This document shows positions 1-9,131 of a stretch of 64,000 nt of DNA, one piece after another. The translations under genes and the position numbers were made by a program. Below the pieces are notes generated by a model that saw only the letters and a program-made list of their open reading frames with translations, did no database searches and was not told the DNA's origin. The first letter of the stretch is position 1; every line of letters starts with the position of its first letter. Source of the stretch: Butyrivibrio sp. INlla16 (lineage in GTDB: Bacteria > Bacillota > Clostridia > Lachnospirales > Lachnospiraceae); the NCBI RefSeq assembly GCF_900104155.1, contig NZ_FMYB01000007.1, positions 81,726 through 145,725 on the forward strand, written 5' to 3'.

Positions 1-1194
1 AAGATAGGGATTGGCGCTTACAGCAGATACGTTCACATATCCAAAATGCGTTAGCTTACCTGTCATGTATGCTTCTCCGGGAAGGACATCTGCCATTTCA
101 AAATTGTTACCATCAAGGTCTCTTAGACTGCTTTTCAGGTACAAAAACCCGCCGCATTCAGCAAGTATAGGCATTCCGGAAATTGCAGCTTTTTTTATAC
201 TCTCTTTAATGGTTCTGTTTTCTGAGAGTTCCTTTGCATACAATTCAGGATAGCCTCCTCCAAGGATCAATCTTGAAACCTCAGGGAGTTCCTTACCATG
301 AATAGGTGAAAAGGACACAATCTCAGCTCCCATCTCGCGGAGGAGATCAAAGTTGTCTTCATAGTAAAAACAGAAGGCTTCATCCATTGCGACGCCGACT
401 CTGATAGGTGTATTTGGTTTAGTCCCATAATTCTCCTCAGGACTAATTTTCAAAGCTTCAGCTTCCCGCGCTATTTTCATAAAAGCATCAAAATCAAACC
501 GCTCTTCAAGCGCATCACATACACGATATATCTGAGAGAGTATTCCAGGAATCTCTGAAGGCATCACAAGTCCAAGATATCTGCTTCCTATTTCTATATC
601 CTTAAGATCCGGAAGGTGTCCTATAACAGGTACACCGGTTTCCCGCAGAATCAACTCGGAAATCTCATCGCATAAATGATCAGAAATATTGTTAAGAAAA
701 AAGCCTTTTATATTATTTGAGCTAATTCCAATATTGCTATCTCCGGCTACATCATTTAAACAATAATCACAAAATCCCTTAACCATCGGAAGAATCGATC
801 TGCTCATACCCTTGCAGTCTACCACCAGAATCGCAGGAGTATCGGTAATTCTGCTGATGTCGTAAGATGATCCCTTCGCCGAGGTTGCACTCATTCCATC
901 AAAATAGCCCATTACCCCTTCGATAATACTGATGTCATGTCCTTCCGAACCTTTGCAAAGTGCTCTGATTATCCCTTCTTCCTCCATGAGAAAAAGATCT
1001 ATATTTCTGGAAGGAATACCAAGCACGGTTTTATGAAACATGGGATCGATATAGTCCGGACCACATTTAAAGGATGCGGGTTTATAACCTTTTCTTTCAA
1101 GCAGCCTTAAAATCGCACAGGTAATCAGAGTCTTACCGCTTCCGCTTTTAGGCGCACTTATAAGAATTCTTGGAAGATCTAAGTCATGGCTCAT
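1..1194 (-). CDS. cbiA: Cobyrinate a,c-diamide synthase CbiA (3' end beyond window)
   Basis: CbiA uses ATP and glutamine to amidate the a and c carboxylates of (cobalt-)cobyrinate. The reading frame is open from ATG at 1194 to the window edge, giving 398 codons; the family is usually about 450 residues, so roughly 50 are missing. The N-terminal P-loop region reads ISAPKSGSGKTLITCAILR, followed by FKCGPDYIDPMFH, both typical of CbiA/CobB. The C-terminal class I glutamine amidotransferase domain contains LAECGGFLYL with the nucleophilic cysteine. Its ATG shares one base with the TGA of the upstream gene (TGATG), implying translational coupling. It is the last visible gene of the riboswitch-headed corrin operon. 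Confidence 0.95.
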   Translation of the reverse strand, partial: MSHDLDLPRILISAPKSGSGKTLITCAILRLLERKGYKPASFKCGPDYIDPMFHKTVLGIPSRNIDLFLMEEEGIIRALCKGSEGHDISIIEGVMGYFDGMSATSAKGSSYDISRITDTPAILVVDCKGMSRSILPMVKGFCDYCLNDVAGDSNIGISSNNIKGFFLNNISDHLCDEISELILRETGVPVIGHLPDLKDIEIGSRYLGLVMPSEIPGILSQIYRVCDALEERFDFDAFMKIAREAEALKISPEENYGTKPNTPIRVGVAMDEAFCFYYEDNFDLLREMGAEIVSFSPIHGKELPEVSRLILGGGYPELYAKELSENRTIKESIKKAAISGMPILAECGGFLYLKSSLRDLDGNNFEMADVLPGEAYMTGKLTHFGYVNVSAVSANPYL

Positions 1195-3284
1195 CAGCTT
1201 CTCTCCTTTTGGAGCGTAATAATATACACAGGATTAAGTGCATCAGACAGATGATAGTTCCCTGCCTTCTTAAACCTTGTAACTTGTACCTGAATAATGT
1301 CCGCACTTATATCCCGGACACGCCCCTTTAACTCCTCAAGTATTTGAATTACTTCCGAAAAGGTTTCCAGAGTTACACAGTTTATTACAATTCTGGCATA
1401 CTCATTTTTCTCAAAAACAGCATCCAGAATCTCCCTCATGTTGCCGCTGCTTCCGCCTATAAATGCATGCGTCGGAGCATGAAGCTCTGTTAATGCCAAA
1501 GGCGCTTCACCCTTTACTATTTCCATATTTGAAAGCGCAAATTTCTCTTTATTTTCTTTTAAAAGAGAAACCGCCTCATCCTTTTTCTCTATGGAATAAA
1601 CTTTTATCCCCGGTGCTGTCAAAGCTGCTTCAAGCGATATCGAACCTGTCCCTGCCCCGACATCATAAAGGATTGCTTTTTTTGTAAGTGCCAGCTTTCT
1701 CATCGAAAGAGCTCTTATCTCTTCCTTCGTCATCGGTACTTTCCCCCGAATAATCTCATCATCGGAAAGTCCTTTTATGACCGAAGAATCGGCTGCTTTT
1801 TTATCTCGTATATAGAGGAGGCACTTACCCTTTTCAAGTCCTTCCAAAGAGTCCAAATCAGCCTCATCTAAAATCTCAATTATCTGCTCGTTCTCTGACC
1901 CAAGCTTATAGCCTATCTTTATGACATATCTGTTCCGGCTATTATCTCCCCAAAGAAAAGCCTCATTAAGGATTCCTCTGCATATTTCAGCTGCATGTTC
2001 TACTCCGGAAGGCAAAATAATAAGTTCCTCTTCCCCTCGAATTGTTCCAAGGACATTGCACTCGCGGCCATGAGCGCTGACTATTCTGACATTCTCAAGG
2101 TGCAGTCCAAGCTTCTTAGCAAAAAGAGTTACAGAAGATATTCCCACTATGCGATGAAGATCATAGCCATGTTCAGCAAAAAATTCAGTCGATGAAGAAG
2201 CTCCGCTGCAAAGACTTATGTCACCTGAATAAGCCACGACCGGACATTTGAATTCAGGATGAGCCTTAAGATATTCGTGTATTTCCTCCCCTCTGTAAAC
2301 AGGGACTTTAGGGCAATCATTTTTCTCAAGCCTTGAAATTACTGTCTTTGCGCCAAAAATGATGTCTGCCCTTTCAAGTGCATCATTTAATTCAAGCGTA
2401 AAATACTCAGGATCACCGGGTCCTACTCCGGCAAGAACTATTGTATTTTTATTTAACGAACTACTTTCAGTCAAAGCATACTGAGCTTTTAAATCAGGAT
2501 TTTCTATCCCTATAATCCGGCTTATTTCACCGATAATACCCTCAAGATCGTAGCAATCTTCCGCTTCATTCTTACTTTCAGGATTCTTTATTACAACAGC
2601 TTTTATATTGCACTCCACTGCAGCTTCAAGCTTTTCGTCAAGGCCGCCTGTCTTCCCACTTTCCTTCGTAAGTATTACCGAGGCATGTACTTCTTCAAAA
2701 AGAGCTTTGTTCATAGTTTTTGAAAAAGGTCCCTGCATCGCAATTATCTGTTTGCCCGAAAGTCCGGCTGCCGTACACTTGGAGATACTATCCTCATTTG
2801 GAAGGACTCTCGCATATATTCGTGAAATATCGTCTATGCTTTCGCAGATCTTATTTAATTCCTTACTACCGGTCAAAAGAAGTATATTGCCATTTTCCTC
2901 TCGCAGTACTTCAAGTGCTTTATCAAGAGAATCCACATATAAAATATATGCCGATCCGGATGCATTTGTTCCGGTATTTCTCGAAAGTCTCAAATATGTA
3001 ACCCCTGCATTTTCGCAGGCTTTTTTAATCTCTCCTGAAGCAATCGTAGCAAAGGGATGTGTCGCATCCACAACAATATTATAGGAATCTTTCGCAATGA
3101 GCTTCTCAATATCCTCTGCATTTTTCCTTCCCACAATAAGACTGTCCTCACCGTTTTCACGCAGTATCTCTTCTCCATACTGGGTTGCAACGCTGACGGC
3201 ATGAGGGATATCCTCGCTTCGCAAATAATTCGACAGCTCTCTTCCTTCTGTAGTTCCGCCAAATAAAAGTATCTTATCCTTCAC
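1194..3284 (-). CDS. CbiJ-CbiE-CbiT three-domain corrin enzyme
   Basis: A single 696-residue polypeptide carries three corrin-ring activities that are often separate. Residues ~1-255 are a CbiJ/CobK precorrin-6A reductase (LLFGGTTEGREL at the start). Residues ~278-480 are a CbiE C5-methyltransferase (VLAGVGPGDPEYFTLE, the SAM tetrapyrrole-methylase signature). Residues ~505-690 are CbiT, the C15-methyltransferase/decarboxylase (PMTKEEIRALSMRKL, then YDVGAGTGSISLE as the SAM-binding loop). CbiE-CbiT fusion equals CobL and is common; the added N-terminal CbiJ makes consecutive steps channelable. The start overlaps the 3' end of cbiH by 11 bases. No frameshift is visible. Confidence 0.93.
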   Translation of the reverse strand: MKDKILLFGGTTEGRELSNYLRSEDIPHAVSVATQYGEEILRENGEDSLIVGRKNAEDIEKLIAKDSYNIVVDATHPFATIASGEIKKACENAGVTYLRLSRNTGTNASGSAYILYVDSLDKALEVLREENGNILLLTGSKELNKICESIDDISRIYARVLPNEDSISKCTAAGLSGKQIIAMQGPFSKTMNKALFEEVHASVILTKESGKTGGLDEKLEAAVECNIKAVVIKNPESKNEAEDCYDLEGIIGEISRIIGIENPDLKAQYALTESSSLNKNTIVLAGVGPGDPEYFTLELNDALERADIIFGAKTVISRLEKNDCPKVPVYRGEEIHEYLKAHPEFKCPVVAYSGDISLCSGASSSTEFFAEHGYDLHRIVGISSVTLFAKKLGLHLENVRIVSAHGRECNVLGTIRGEEELIILPSGVEHAAEICRGILNEAFLWGDNSRNRYVIKIGYKLGSENEQIIEILDEADLDSLEGLEKGKCLLYIRDKKAADSSVIKGLSDDEIIRGKVPMTKEEIRALSMRKLALTKKAILYDVGAGTGSISLEAALTAPGIKVYSIEKKDEAVSLLKENKEKFALSNMEIVKGEAPLALTELHAPTHAFIGGSSGNMREILDAVFEKNEYARIVINCVTLETFSEVIQILEELKGRVRDISADIIQVQVTRFKKAGNYHLSDALNPVYIITLQKERS

Positions 3285-4011
3285 TCTTATATCCTCTTGA
3301 AGTTACCATCAAATCTTCAATCTTCTTCGTCGTTGAGTTGCCGATAAAAACTGTTGAAAACATATCCGCATCTGCAGATTTAAGTTCTGATATCGTCATT
3401 ACTTTTTTCACTTCACCATCACGGCCAATATTTTTCACTATGCCGCAAATCCTGTCATGGGCCACAGTCTCAAGCAAAATATCGCAGGCATGAGATAAAT
3501 ATCCGCTCCGGCTCTTACTCTCCGGATTGTATAAAACAATTACCATATCGGCCTGAGCAGCAGATCTTAGCCTTTTTTCTATAAGTTCCATAGGTGTTAG
3601 CCTATCACTTAAACTGATAAGGCAAAAGTCGTGGATAAGCGGTGCTCCAAGGAGCGCAGCACCGCTAAGAGCTGCCGTTACTCCGGGAATAACCTCAAGT
3701 GATACATCGCTAAACTCCAAAGCCATGGAAACCGCAAGTCCTGCCATACCGTAGACGCCTGCATCTCCGCTGCATATAAGTGCAACCTTGCCACCCTCAT
3801 TCGCCTTTTCAATAGCCATCCTCACGCGCTTTTCTTCAGTCATCATTGGCGTGCTTATGTATTCTTTGTCAGGGAAATGAGGTTGCACGAGATCGCAATA
3901 TACCGTATAGCCGATTATGCAGTCACACTCCGTCAAAGCCCGCGTAGCCCTTATCGTCATATCTTCATAACTTCCGGGGCCAATCCCGACAATCTTTAAT
4001 TCCTTAGTCAT
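3274..4011 (-). CDS. cbiH: Cobalt-precorrin-3B C17-methyltransferase CbiH/CobJ
   Basis: This SAM-dependent methyltransferase methylates C17 and drives ring contraction in corrin synthesis. The 245-residue length is normal. It opens with LKIVGIGPGSYEDMTIRA, the glycine-rich tetrapyrrole-methylase motif, and contains ALICSGDAGVYGMAGL and EVIPGVTAALSGAALLGAP, both characteristic of CbiH rather than CbiF or CbiE. It lies between cbiG (31 bases upstream) and the CbiJ-E-T fusion, with which it overlaps, inside the cobalamin operon. Confidence 0.95.
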   Translation of the reverse strand: MTKELKIVGIGPGSYEDMTIRATRALTECDCIIGYTVYCDLVQPHFPDKEYISTPMMTEEKRVRMAIEKANEGGKVALICSGDAGVYGMAGLAVSMALEFSDVSLEVIPGVTAALSGAALLGAPLIHDFCLISLSDRLTPMELIEKRLRSAAQADMVIVLYNPESKSRSGYLSHACDILLETVAHDRICGIVKNIGRDGEVKKVMTISELKSADADMFSTVFIGNSTTKKIEDLMVTSRGYKSEG

Positions 4012-4042
4012 TCAGGTAATTCTCCCATAAAATTCAAATTCA

Positions 4043-5092
4043 CTAATTCGTATAATTCAAAAATGTATCCATTATGCCGAGGGCAAGTGTCATACCGTCT
4101 CTGGCAGTCTTTTTAAGAATCAGCCTCTTACATCCGTAGGCCATAACCGCGCGCTCGCAGACATTATCAGCCCCGGTCACTTCAAGTGCAAACTCAGATG
4201 ATGAAAAATCTCCTTGTTGTTCCATCAATTCAGTCGAAGAATACGTTATGAAAGGTATCGCAAGATTTTTCGATAGTTCCACCAGCCCCGGTTCATCCTT
4301 CTTTATATCTATTGAACATATCGCTTTTATAGCTCTGATATCTATGTTTTCCGTTTCAAGCATGCTCATTAAAAACGCGCTAAGTTCATCGGAAGATTTT
4401 CCTTTCCTGCATCCAATCCCCGCAGCGATGCATTTGGGAATCAATATGAGTGGTTCTTTATTATCACCGGAATTTTCTGATGCTTTTTGAGGAGATATGA
4501 AAAACTGTGGGCTTTCTGTTTTCCTTGTAAATTTGATATTCTCAGGAATTCCGTTCACATGTATTTCATCTTCGAACCTTTCATCAATGCTGTAAAAAGC
4601 TTTTCCTAATCTAAGAAAATCTGCTGTAAACTCCTTTGCCATCTTTATATCACTTATGGCCATGCCGTTCTTAGTAGCAAAGACGTCCACGGAAAATTCT
4701 CCCCTAAGGTCAGAGGCTGTGGTTATAACCGCCTTCGCTCCGATAAGCTCCGCAAGCCTTCTTGACGCATCAACTGCCCCTCCGATATGTCCTGATAATA
4801 TCGGAATTACATACTTGCCCTGTTCATCAATCACGATGACTCCTGGGTCCTTAGTTTTATCATCTACGAATGGCGCAATAGCTCTCACAGCAATGCCGAC
4901 TGCCCCGATGTATATCAGAATATTACCCTTTTGAAAAACACTCTCTGTCCATTCACCAAGGCTTAATTCCTTGTTAATCTGCCTTTCTCTTGTTTCAGCG
5001 CCCGAAAGCTTTTCTGCAATTTCCTGCATGATTCTTTTTCCGGCATCGGTAAAACATATGAATTTATATTCAGAAACCTCAATGCTTTCCAT
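4043..5092 (-). CDS. cbiG: Cobalt-precorrin 5A hydrolase CbiG
   Basis: CbiG opens the delta-lactone of cobalt-precorrin 5A and releases acetaldehyde in the anaerobic pathway. The 349-residue protein has the CbiG N-terminal and central regions (YIGAVGIAVRAIAPFVDDK, then VIPILSGHIGGAVDASRRLA) and the C-terminal CobE-like domain (IAAGIGCRKGKSSDEL). Its start codon lies within the last 14 bases of the ABC ATPase gene, so translation is probably coupled; AAGGAAA precedes the ATG. CbiG indicates the early-cobalt-insertion route, consistent with the CbiK-type chelatase at the operon head. Confidence 0.95.
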   Translation of the reverse strand: MESIEVSEYKFICFTDAGKRIMQEIAEKLSGAETRERQINKELSLGEWTESVFQKGNILIYIGAVGIAVRAIAPFVDDKTKDPGVIVIDEQGKYVIPILSGHIGGAVDASRRLAELIGAKAVITTASDLRGEFSVDVFATKNGMAISDIKMAKEFTADFLRLGKAFYSIDERFEDEIHVNGIPENIKFTRKTESPQFFISPQKASENSGDNKEPLILIPKCIAAGIGCRKGKSSDELSAFLMSMLETENIDIRAIKAICSIDIKKDEPGLVELSKNLAIPFITYSSTELMEQQGDFSSSEFALEVTGADNVCERAVMAYGCKRLILKKTARDGMTLALGIMDTFLNYTN

Positions 5093-6104
5093 ACATTTTT
5101 TCCTTGAGTTTTTTTATTACAGCGCCGTAGTTTTCTCTCTTATGAGGAAACGTACAATTTTTACAGTTCTTAGCGCCCTTATCGGTATAGGTGAATTCTC
5201 CGCCGCAATCCTCCATGTCATATAAAGGGCAATAGCAAAACATACAGTTGAAATCTTTTTCATCAAGATCATGACATGGATAATACTCGCACTCTTTGTT
5301 TATGAAATAACTCGAATGACGTACAGTATTATCTTCAGTCTCATTGCCCGGCAATGTACATTCGAGCTGCATTTTTACTGACTTATACATCTCATCCGTA
5401 AGTCCGTAAAGCTCCTTTAAAGCCCCTCTTTCAAGCACCTCTGTCGGCGAAGAACACTCCCCACGCCCATCGCTTTTAACCATAAGGATTCTGTCTGATA
5501 TCTGCAGTGCAAGCTGCGGTTCATGGAGTGACATTATTATTGTTGTGCCTTGATCCGAAAGTCCTTCAAGTACATTCATCAGCTCCATCTTATGCTTTAT
5601 ATCAAGATAAGAAGTCGGTTCATCCATGATGAGATACTCCGGCTCCTGACATATTGCTCTTGCTATAAGTGCCCTTTGTTTCTGACCGTCGCTTAATGCG
5701 TTGTAATACTTTTCTTTAAGGCCATCAATTTTCATTAACGTCATTGATTTATCAGCAGCCGAATAATCCGTATCACTATATAGACCGAAACTGTCGCTGT
5801 AGGGAAGTCTTCCGGATAAAACCACATCTCTGCAGGTCATATGTTCCGGCTTTATTCTATCGGTGGTTACAATAGACATTTTCCTCGAAAGTTCTTTTAA
5901 AGGAATCCTGTCAATTGCATCCTCACCAATAAAAACACTTCCACCGAGGAGCTTTATCTGGCCCGAGATACTCTTTAACAGAGTTGACTTTCCGCCTCCG
6001 TTAGGACCTATCAGCGAAATGATCTCTCCTTTTTCAACCCCGATATTAAGGTCTTTCACTATTATATTTTTATGATATCCCGCTTTCAGGTTTTCAATTT
6101 TCAT
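5079..6104 (-). CDS. BtuD/FecE-type ABC ATPase with C-terminal cysteine-rich domain
   Basis: The first ~255 residues are an ABC ATPase of the iron-siderophore/B12 importer class: Walker A GPNGGGKSTLLK, signature LSDGQKQRAL (a variant of LSGGQ), Walker B YLIMDEPTSYLD and the H-loop SLHEP. Residues ~262-330 are an unusual tail with eight cysteines, including CEYYPC, CMFCYC and CKNC. It resembles the cysteine-rich small domain seen near corrinoid genes and looks metal-binding. The gene overlaps the permease gene upstream (11 bases) and cbiG downstream. With the permease and the lipoprotein at 11396-12919 it should make a complete importer; corrinoid, cobalt complex or another tetrapyrrole are possible cargoes. 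Confidence 0.88.
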   Translation of the reverse strand: MKIENLKAGYHKNIIVKDLNIGVEKGEIISLIGPNGGGKSTLLKSISGQIKLLGGSVFIGEDAIDRIPLKELSRKMSIVTTDRIKPEHMTCRDVVLSGRLPYSDSFGLYSDTDYSAADKSMTLMKIDGLKEKYYNALSDGQKQRALIARAICQEPEYLIMDEPTSYLDIKHKMELMNVLEGLSDQGTTIIMSLHEPQLALQISDRILMVKSDGRGECSSPTEVLERGALKELYGLTDEMYKSVKMQLECTLPGNETEDNTVRHSSYFINKECEYYPCHDLDEKDFNCMFCYCPLYDMEDCGGEFTYTDKGAKNCKNCTFPHKRENYGAVIKKLKEKMYGKH

Positions 6105-7116
6105 GATTTCTATGTCTCCTGATTATCATAAAAATAACTATTGGCGCTCCGAAAAGTGAAGTAACCGCAGAAATGTTGAGCTCTGTTGGCGCGAATATTC
6201 TTCTTGCCAATAAGTCACTTAATAGGCAAAAGATCGATCCCGACAAGAACGATGCAGGTATCAGAACTATTGGTTTTGACGACTTCAAGGACTCTCTCAT
6301 CAAAAACGGAACAGCGATTCCGATAAACGAAACGGGCCCCGCAAAAGCTGTAACGCATGCCGACAATATGCTTGATAAGAGGATTATCACCACCCTGCAA
6401 AGTCTTACATTGACTCCCACACTTCTTGCATAATTCTCGCCAAGCCTGAAGGCATCAAGACTTTTCGAAAGCAGCATTACAAAAAACATGGATATACCAA
6501 CTATTACAAGGCAGTATATTGCACCATTCATGTTTGCTCCGGAAAAGCTTCCCTGCGACCAGCTGTGAAGATTTACGATATCCGAATCATCCGCAAAGGC
6601 AATGAGAAAATCTGTAATCGCGCTGCAGATATATCCGATCATTATGCCGGCAGCAAGTAGCGATGCCATGTTCTTTACATTTCTCGATATCAGAATAATA
6701 AAACCGGTAGCTATGAGAGCCCCGGCAAATGCCGCAATTACAAGAAGCAGTGAGGATGTCTTTCCTGTGTTTCCTACTACAAAAATAAGAAACAGTGCAA
6801 CCGTCATCTTGGCGCCTGAGGAGATTCCGAGAATATAAGGGCCCGCAATCGGATTTGAAAAATAAGTCTGCAAAAGGAAACCCGAAACAGCCAGACCGCC
6901 TCCCAGAATCATCGTCATAAGTGCTCTTGGAAGTCTGATATCCATTATTATGTTTTTGCTTTTTTCATCACCGCCTCCGGTAAAAATAATTTGTGCGATA
7001 GTTCGTAAGTCTACGTGAACATTTCCCACACAAAGATTTACCAGAAAAGCTGCAAGTACAAGAATAAATAAAATCACAAATACTGCAGCAATACGGCTGT
7101 TTGTCCTTTTATGCAT
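6094..7116 (-). CDS. FecCD/BtuC-family ABC permease
   Basis: A 340-residue integral membrane protein of the FecCD family, which forms the channel of B12, heme and siderophore importers. Family motifs include DIRLPRALMTMILGGGLAVSG near residue 60 (the RLPR segment), FSNPIAGPYILGISSGA, and AGPVSFIGIAVPFLMR in the C-terminal half. About nine to ten hydrophobic segments are visible. The start overlaps the cbiF stop by 8 bases and the stop overlaps the ATPase start. Location inside a riboswitch-controlled cobalamin operon favours a corrinoid or cobalt-tetrapyrrole substrate, but the sequence alone does not fix it. Confidence 0.92.
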   Translation of the reverse strand: MHKRTNSRIAAVFVILFILVLAAFLVNLCVGNVHVDLRTIAQIIFTGGGDEKSKNIIMDIRLPRALMTMILGGGLAVSGFLLQTYFSNPIAGPYILGISSGAKMTVALFLIFVVGNTGKTSSLLLVIAAFAGALIATGFIILISRNVKNMASLLAAGIMIGYICSAITDFLIAFADDSDIVNLHSWSQGSFSGANMNGAIYCLVIVGISMFFVMLLSKSLDAFRLGENYARSVGVNVRLCRVVIILLSSILSACVTAFAGPVSFIGIAVPFLMRESLKSSKPIVLIPASFLSGSIFCLLSDLLARRIFAPTELNISAVTSLFGAPIVIFMIIRRHRNHEN

Positions 7117-7870
7117 CTATACCCTTTCGATACTCTGTCGAAAAATCCGCAGCATATAATCTGGACTTTTCGTAGCCCGACTGCGCAACTGATTTTCCTA
7201 CAATAATAAGTGCTGTCTTTCTTATTCCATGTTCGTTCATCTTATCCGGCAGTTCCTTAAGCGAACATGTGAATTTATCTTCATCCTCCCAGGTTGCCTT
7301 ATAGACGACGCCGCAGGGAGTGTCATTTGAAACTCCGCTTTTTATAAGTCTTTCCTGCAGTCTTCCTGCATCACCTGAGGATAGGAAAAATACCATTGTT
7401 GCACCGTGCTTTGAGAGTTCCTCAATAGATTCCTTCTCAGGTACCGGTGTCCTGCCATCCATCCTCGTTATGATCACACTCTGGGTAATTCCGGGAAGTG
7501 TGTATTCCATATTAAGGGCTGCTGCAGCACCGCAAAAAGAGCTGACACCCGGAGTAACATCATAATCAATATGAAGCTTTTCAAGTTCATCCATCTGTTC
7601 TCTGATTGCGCCGTAAATTGATGGGTCGCCGGTATGTAGCCTAACGACATCCAGCGAATTATTTTCAGCATTCTTGAAAATATCTATTACTTCTTCGAGA
7701 TTCAATTTGCTGCTGTCATGTATCTCGCAGCCTTTCTTCGCATAGTTTAAAAGCTGCGGGTTTACAAGTGATCCGGCATAAATAATTACATCGGCTTCCT
7801 CTATAAATTTTTTACCCCGTAGGGTTATAAGATCCGGTGCTCCCGGGCCTGCGCCTACAAAATGAACCAT
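7109..7870 (-). CDS. cbiF: Cobalt-precorrin-4 C11-methyltransferase CbiF/CobM
   Basis: This SAM-dependent enzyme methylates C11 of precorrin-4. The 253-residue product starts MVHFVGAGPGAPDLITLRG, the classic CobM N-terminus, and contains RLHTGDPSIYGAIREQ and TPGVSSFCGAAAALN. I chose ATG 7870 because TGGAGG lies four bases upstream and homology begins there. The frame stays open to 8008, but those extra residues are translated from the intergenic repeat and are not credible. It is separated from cbiD by 124 bases of repeat. Confidence 0.95.
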   Translation of the reverse strand: MVHFVGAGPGAPDLITLRGKKFIEEADVIIYAGSLVNPQLLNYAKKGCEIHDSSKLNLEEVIDIFKNAENNSLDVVRLHTGDPSIYGAIREQMDELEKLHIDYDVTPGVSSFCGAAAALNMEYTLPGITQSVIITRMDGRTPVPEKESIEELSKHGATMVFFLSSGDAGRLQERLIKSGVSNDTPCGVVYKATWEDEDKFTCSLKELPDKMNEHGIRKTALIIVGKSVAQSGYEKSRLYAADFSTEYRKGIDA

Positions 7871-7895
7871 GTTACCTCCATGCTTATTTATAAAT

Positions 7896-7993
7896 CCACT
7901 CATCCGGCACTTCGTGCCACCTGTCTTCGCTCCGCTTCGGTCCGCGCTGAACCGACGTCCCCCGGACGTCGAGCGCCCCCAGAGGGGGAAGGC
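7896..7993 (+). repeat. Composite GC-rich hairpin repeat, long form (copy A)
   Basis: Between cbiD and cbiF. Three palindromic modules follow one another: GGCAC-TTC-GTGCC, then GCGCT...AGCGC enclosing CGACGTCC/GGACGTCG, then CCCCCAGAGGGGG. It is near-identical over ~95 bases to the copy at 9132-9229 and very close to 47638-47737. A partial third module (8002-8018) follows immediately and encodes the last residues of CbiD. The GC content is much higher than in the flanking genes. Orientation is given as the strand reading CCTCATCC first. Confidence 0.9.
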
Positions 7994-7994
7994 A

Positions 7995-9128
7995 TTATAT
8001 ATTCCCAAAGGGGAAGGCGTTTAATAAATCTTTAAAATTGTCTGTTTGGACAAGCTCCGTGTTTTTGTTTGAAAAAACGATCACCTCGACCTGGATTCTG
8101 TTATCAGCCCAGGCTTCCATGTTCTCTTTTATTCTTCCAGCCATCTCGGGAAATACTTTGTCTGCTATACCGGCCTGAGTAATGATCCTTACTGCTTCAT
8201 CGGTCATGACACACTCTGAAAGTTCTTTATCGAGGTTCATGTATTTCCTTGAAATATCAGCAAGTATCTCCATCCTGTGGTCGCCGTACTTGGAATGAGT
8301 ATTTTTAATTCCTCCTGCGACCTTTACAAGTTTACCGATATGGCCTGCAAATATAAGCTTTTCAAAGCCTTCATCAAGAACGATGCGAACTGTATCATAA
8401 ACAAAGTTGGAACTCATTACGGGAAGAGACTTATCAATTCCGTACTTTTCTTCAAGAAACGATAGTCCGTAATTTCCCGGGGCTGCAAGCAGTATAGGAT
8501 ATCCTTCTGCTTTTCTTACTCTGGTTTCAACCTTGATGGTTTCTATAATTGCATCATCACTCATAGGCTCCACTATTCCCGTGGTGCCAAGAATTGATAT
8601 TCCGCCGGTTATTCCCAGTTTAGGATTGAAGGTTTTCTGAGCGAGCTCAGCACCTTTAGGAACCCTTATTATTACAGATAGTCCTGTATCTTTAAGTCCG
8701 TATTCTTCCAGGGTACTTTCCAGATTTTCTCTAATCATTTTCCTTGGTACGGAATTTATTGCAGCCTCGCCGATTTTTTGATCAAGCCCTGGTTTTGTAA
8801 CTCTTCCTACTCCTTCGCCGCCGTCGATAGTTATTCCTGCTTCGCCTGTAAGAGTCACTTTTGAATAAATAAGCGCTCCCGTTGTAACATCAGGGTCATC
8901 GCCACCATCCTTTACAACGGCGCAGGATACGCTTTTTTCAGATCTTTCTATATCAAGTATTTCTGCGGTATAGACCGGGCCCTTAGGTGTCCTTATACTT
9001 ACATTATTTATTTCTTTGTTTGTGAGAAGCATAATGAGGGCTGCCTTAGAGGCCGCGGCAGCGCAGCTTCCGGTGGTGAATCCGCATCTTAAATTTTTTC
9101 CGGCTTTTTCAATATATAGGTCAGGCAT
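7995..9128 (-). CDS. cbiD: Cobalt-precorrin-5B C1-methyltransferase CbiD
   Basis: CbiD methylates C1 in the anaerobic corrin pathway. The 377-residue product contains the hallmark LRCGFTTGSCAAAASKAA near its start and VIIRVPKGAELAQKTFNPKL and GGISILGTTGIVEPMSDD further on. ATG 9128 is preferred to the GTG at 9146, which lies inside a repeat. The Shine-Dalgarno (GAGGGG, three bases before ATG) is itself the end of that repeat. The last few codons (AFPFGNI) are read from a partial repeat copy, so the native C-terminus may have been altered by repeat insertion. Confidence 0.94.
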   Translation of the reverse strand: MPDLYIEKAGKNLRCGFTTGSCAAAASKAALIMLLTNKEINNVSIRTPKGPVYTAEILDIERSEKSVSCAVVKDGGDDPDVTTGALIYSKVTLTGEAGITIDGGEGVGRVTKPGLDQKIGEAAINSVPRKMIRENLESTLEEYGLKDTGLSVIIRVPKGAELAQKTFNPKLGITGGISILGTTGIVEPMSDDAIIETIKVETRVRKAEGYPILLAAPGNYGLSFLEEKYGIDKSLPVMSSNFVYDTVRIVLDEGFEKLIFAGHIGKLVKVAGGIKNTHSKYGDHRMEILADISRKYMNLDKELSECVMTDEAVRIITQAGIADKVFPEMAGRIKENMEAWADNRIQVEVIVFSNKNTELVQTDNFKDLLNAFPFGNI

Positions 9129-9131
9129 GGT

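Noticed and set aside
2608..3084. Plus-strand 158-residue open frame opposite the CbiJ domain
   Set aside because: Antisense to conserved precorrin-6A reductase sequence, with no start signals.
7871..8008. N-terminal extension of CbiF
   Set aside because: The extra residues come from the hairpin repeat; ATG 7870 has an ideal ribosome-binding site and matches the family start.
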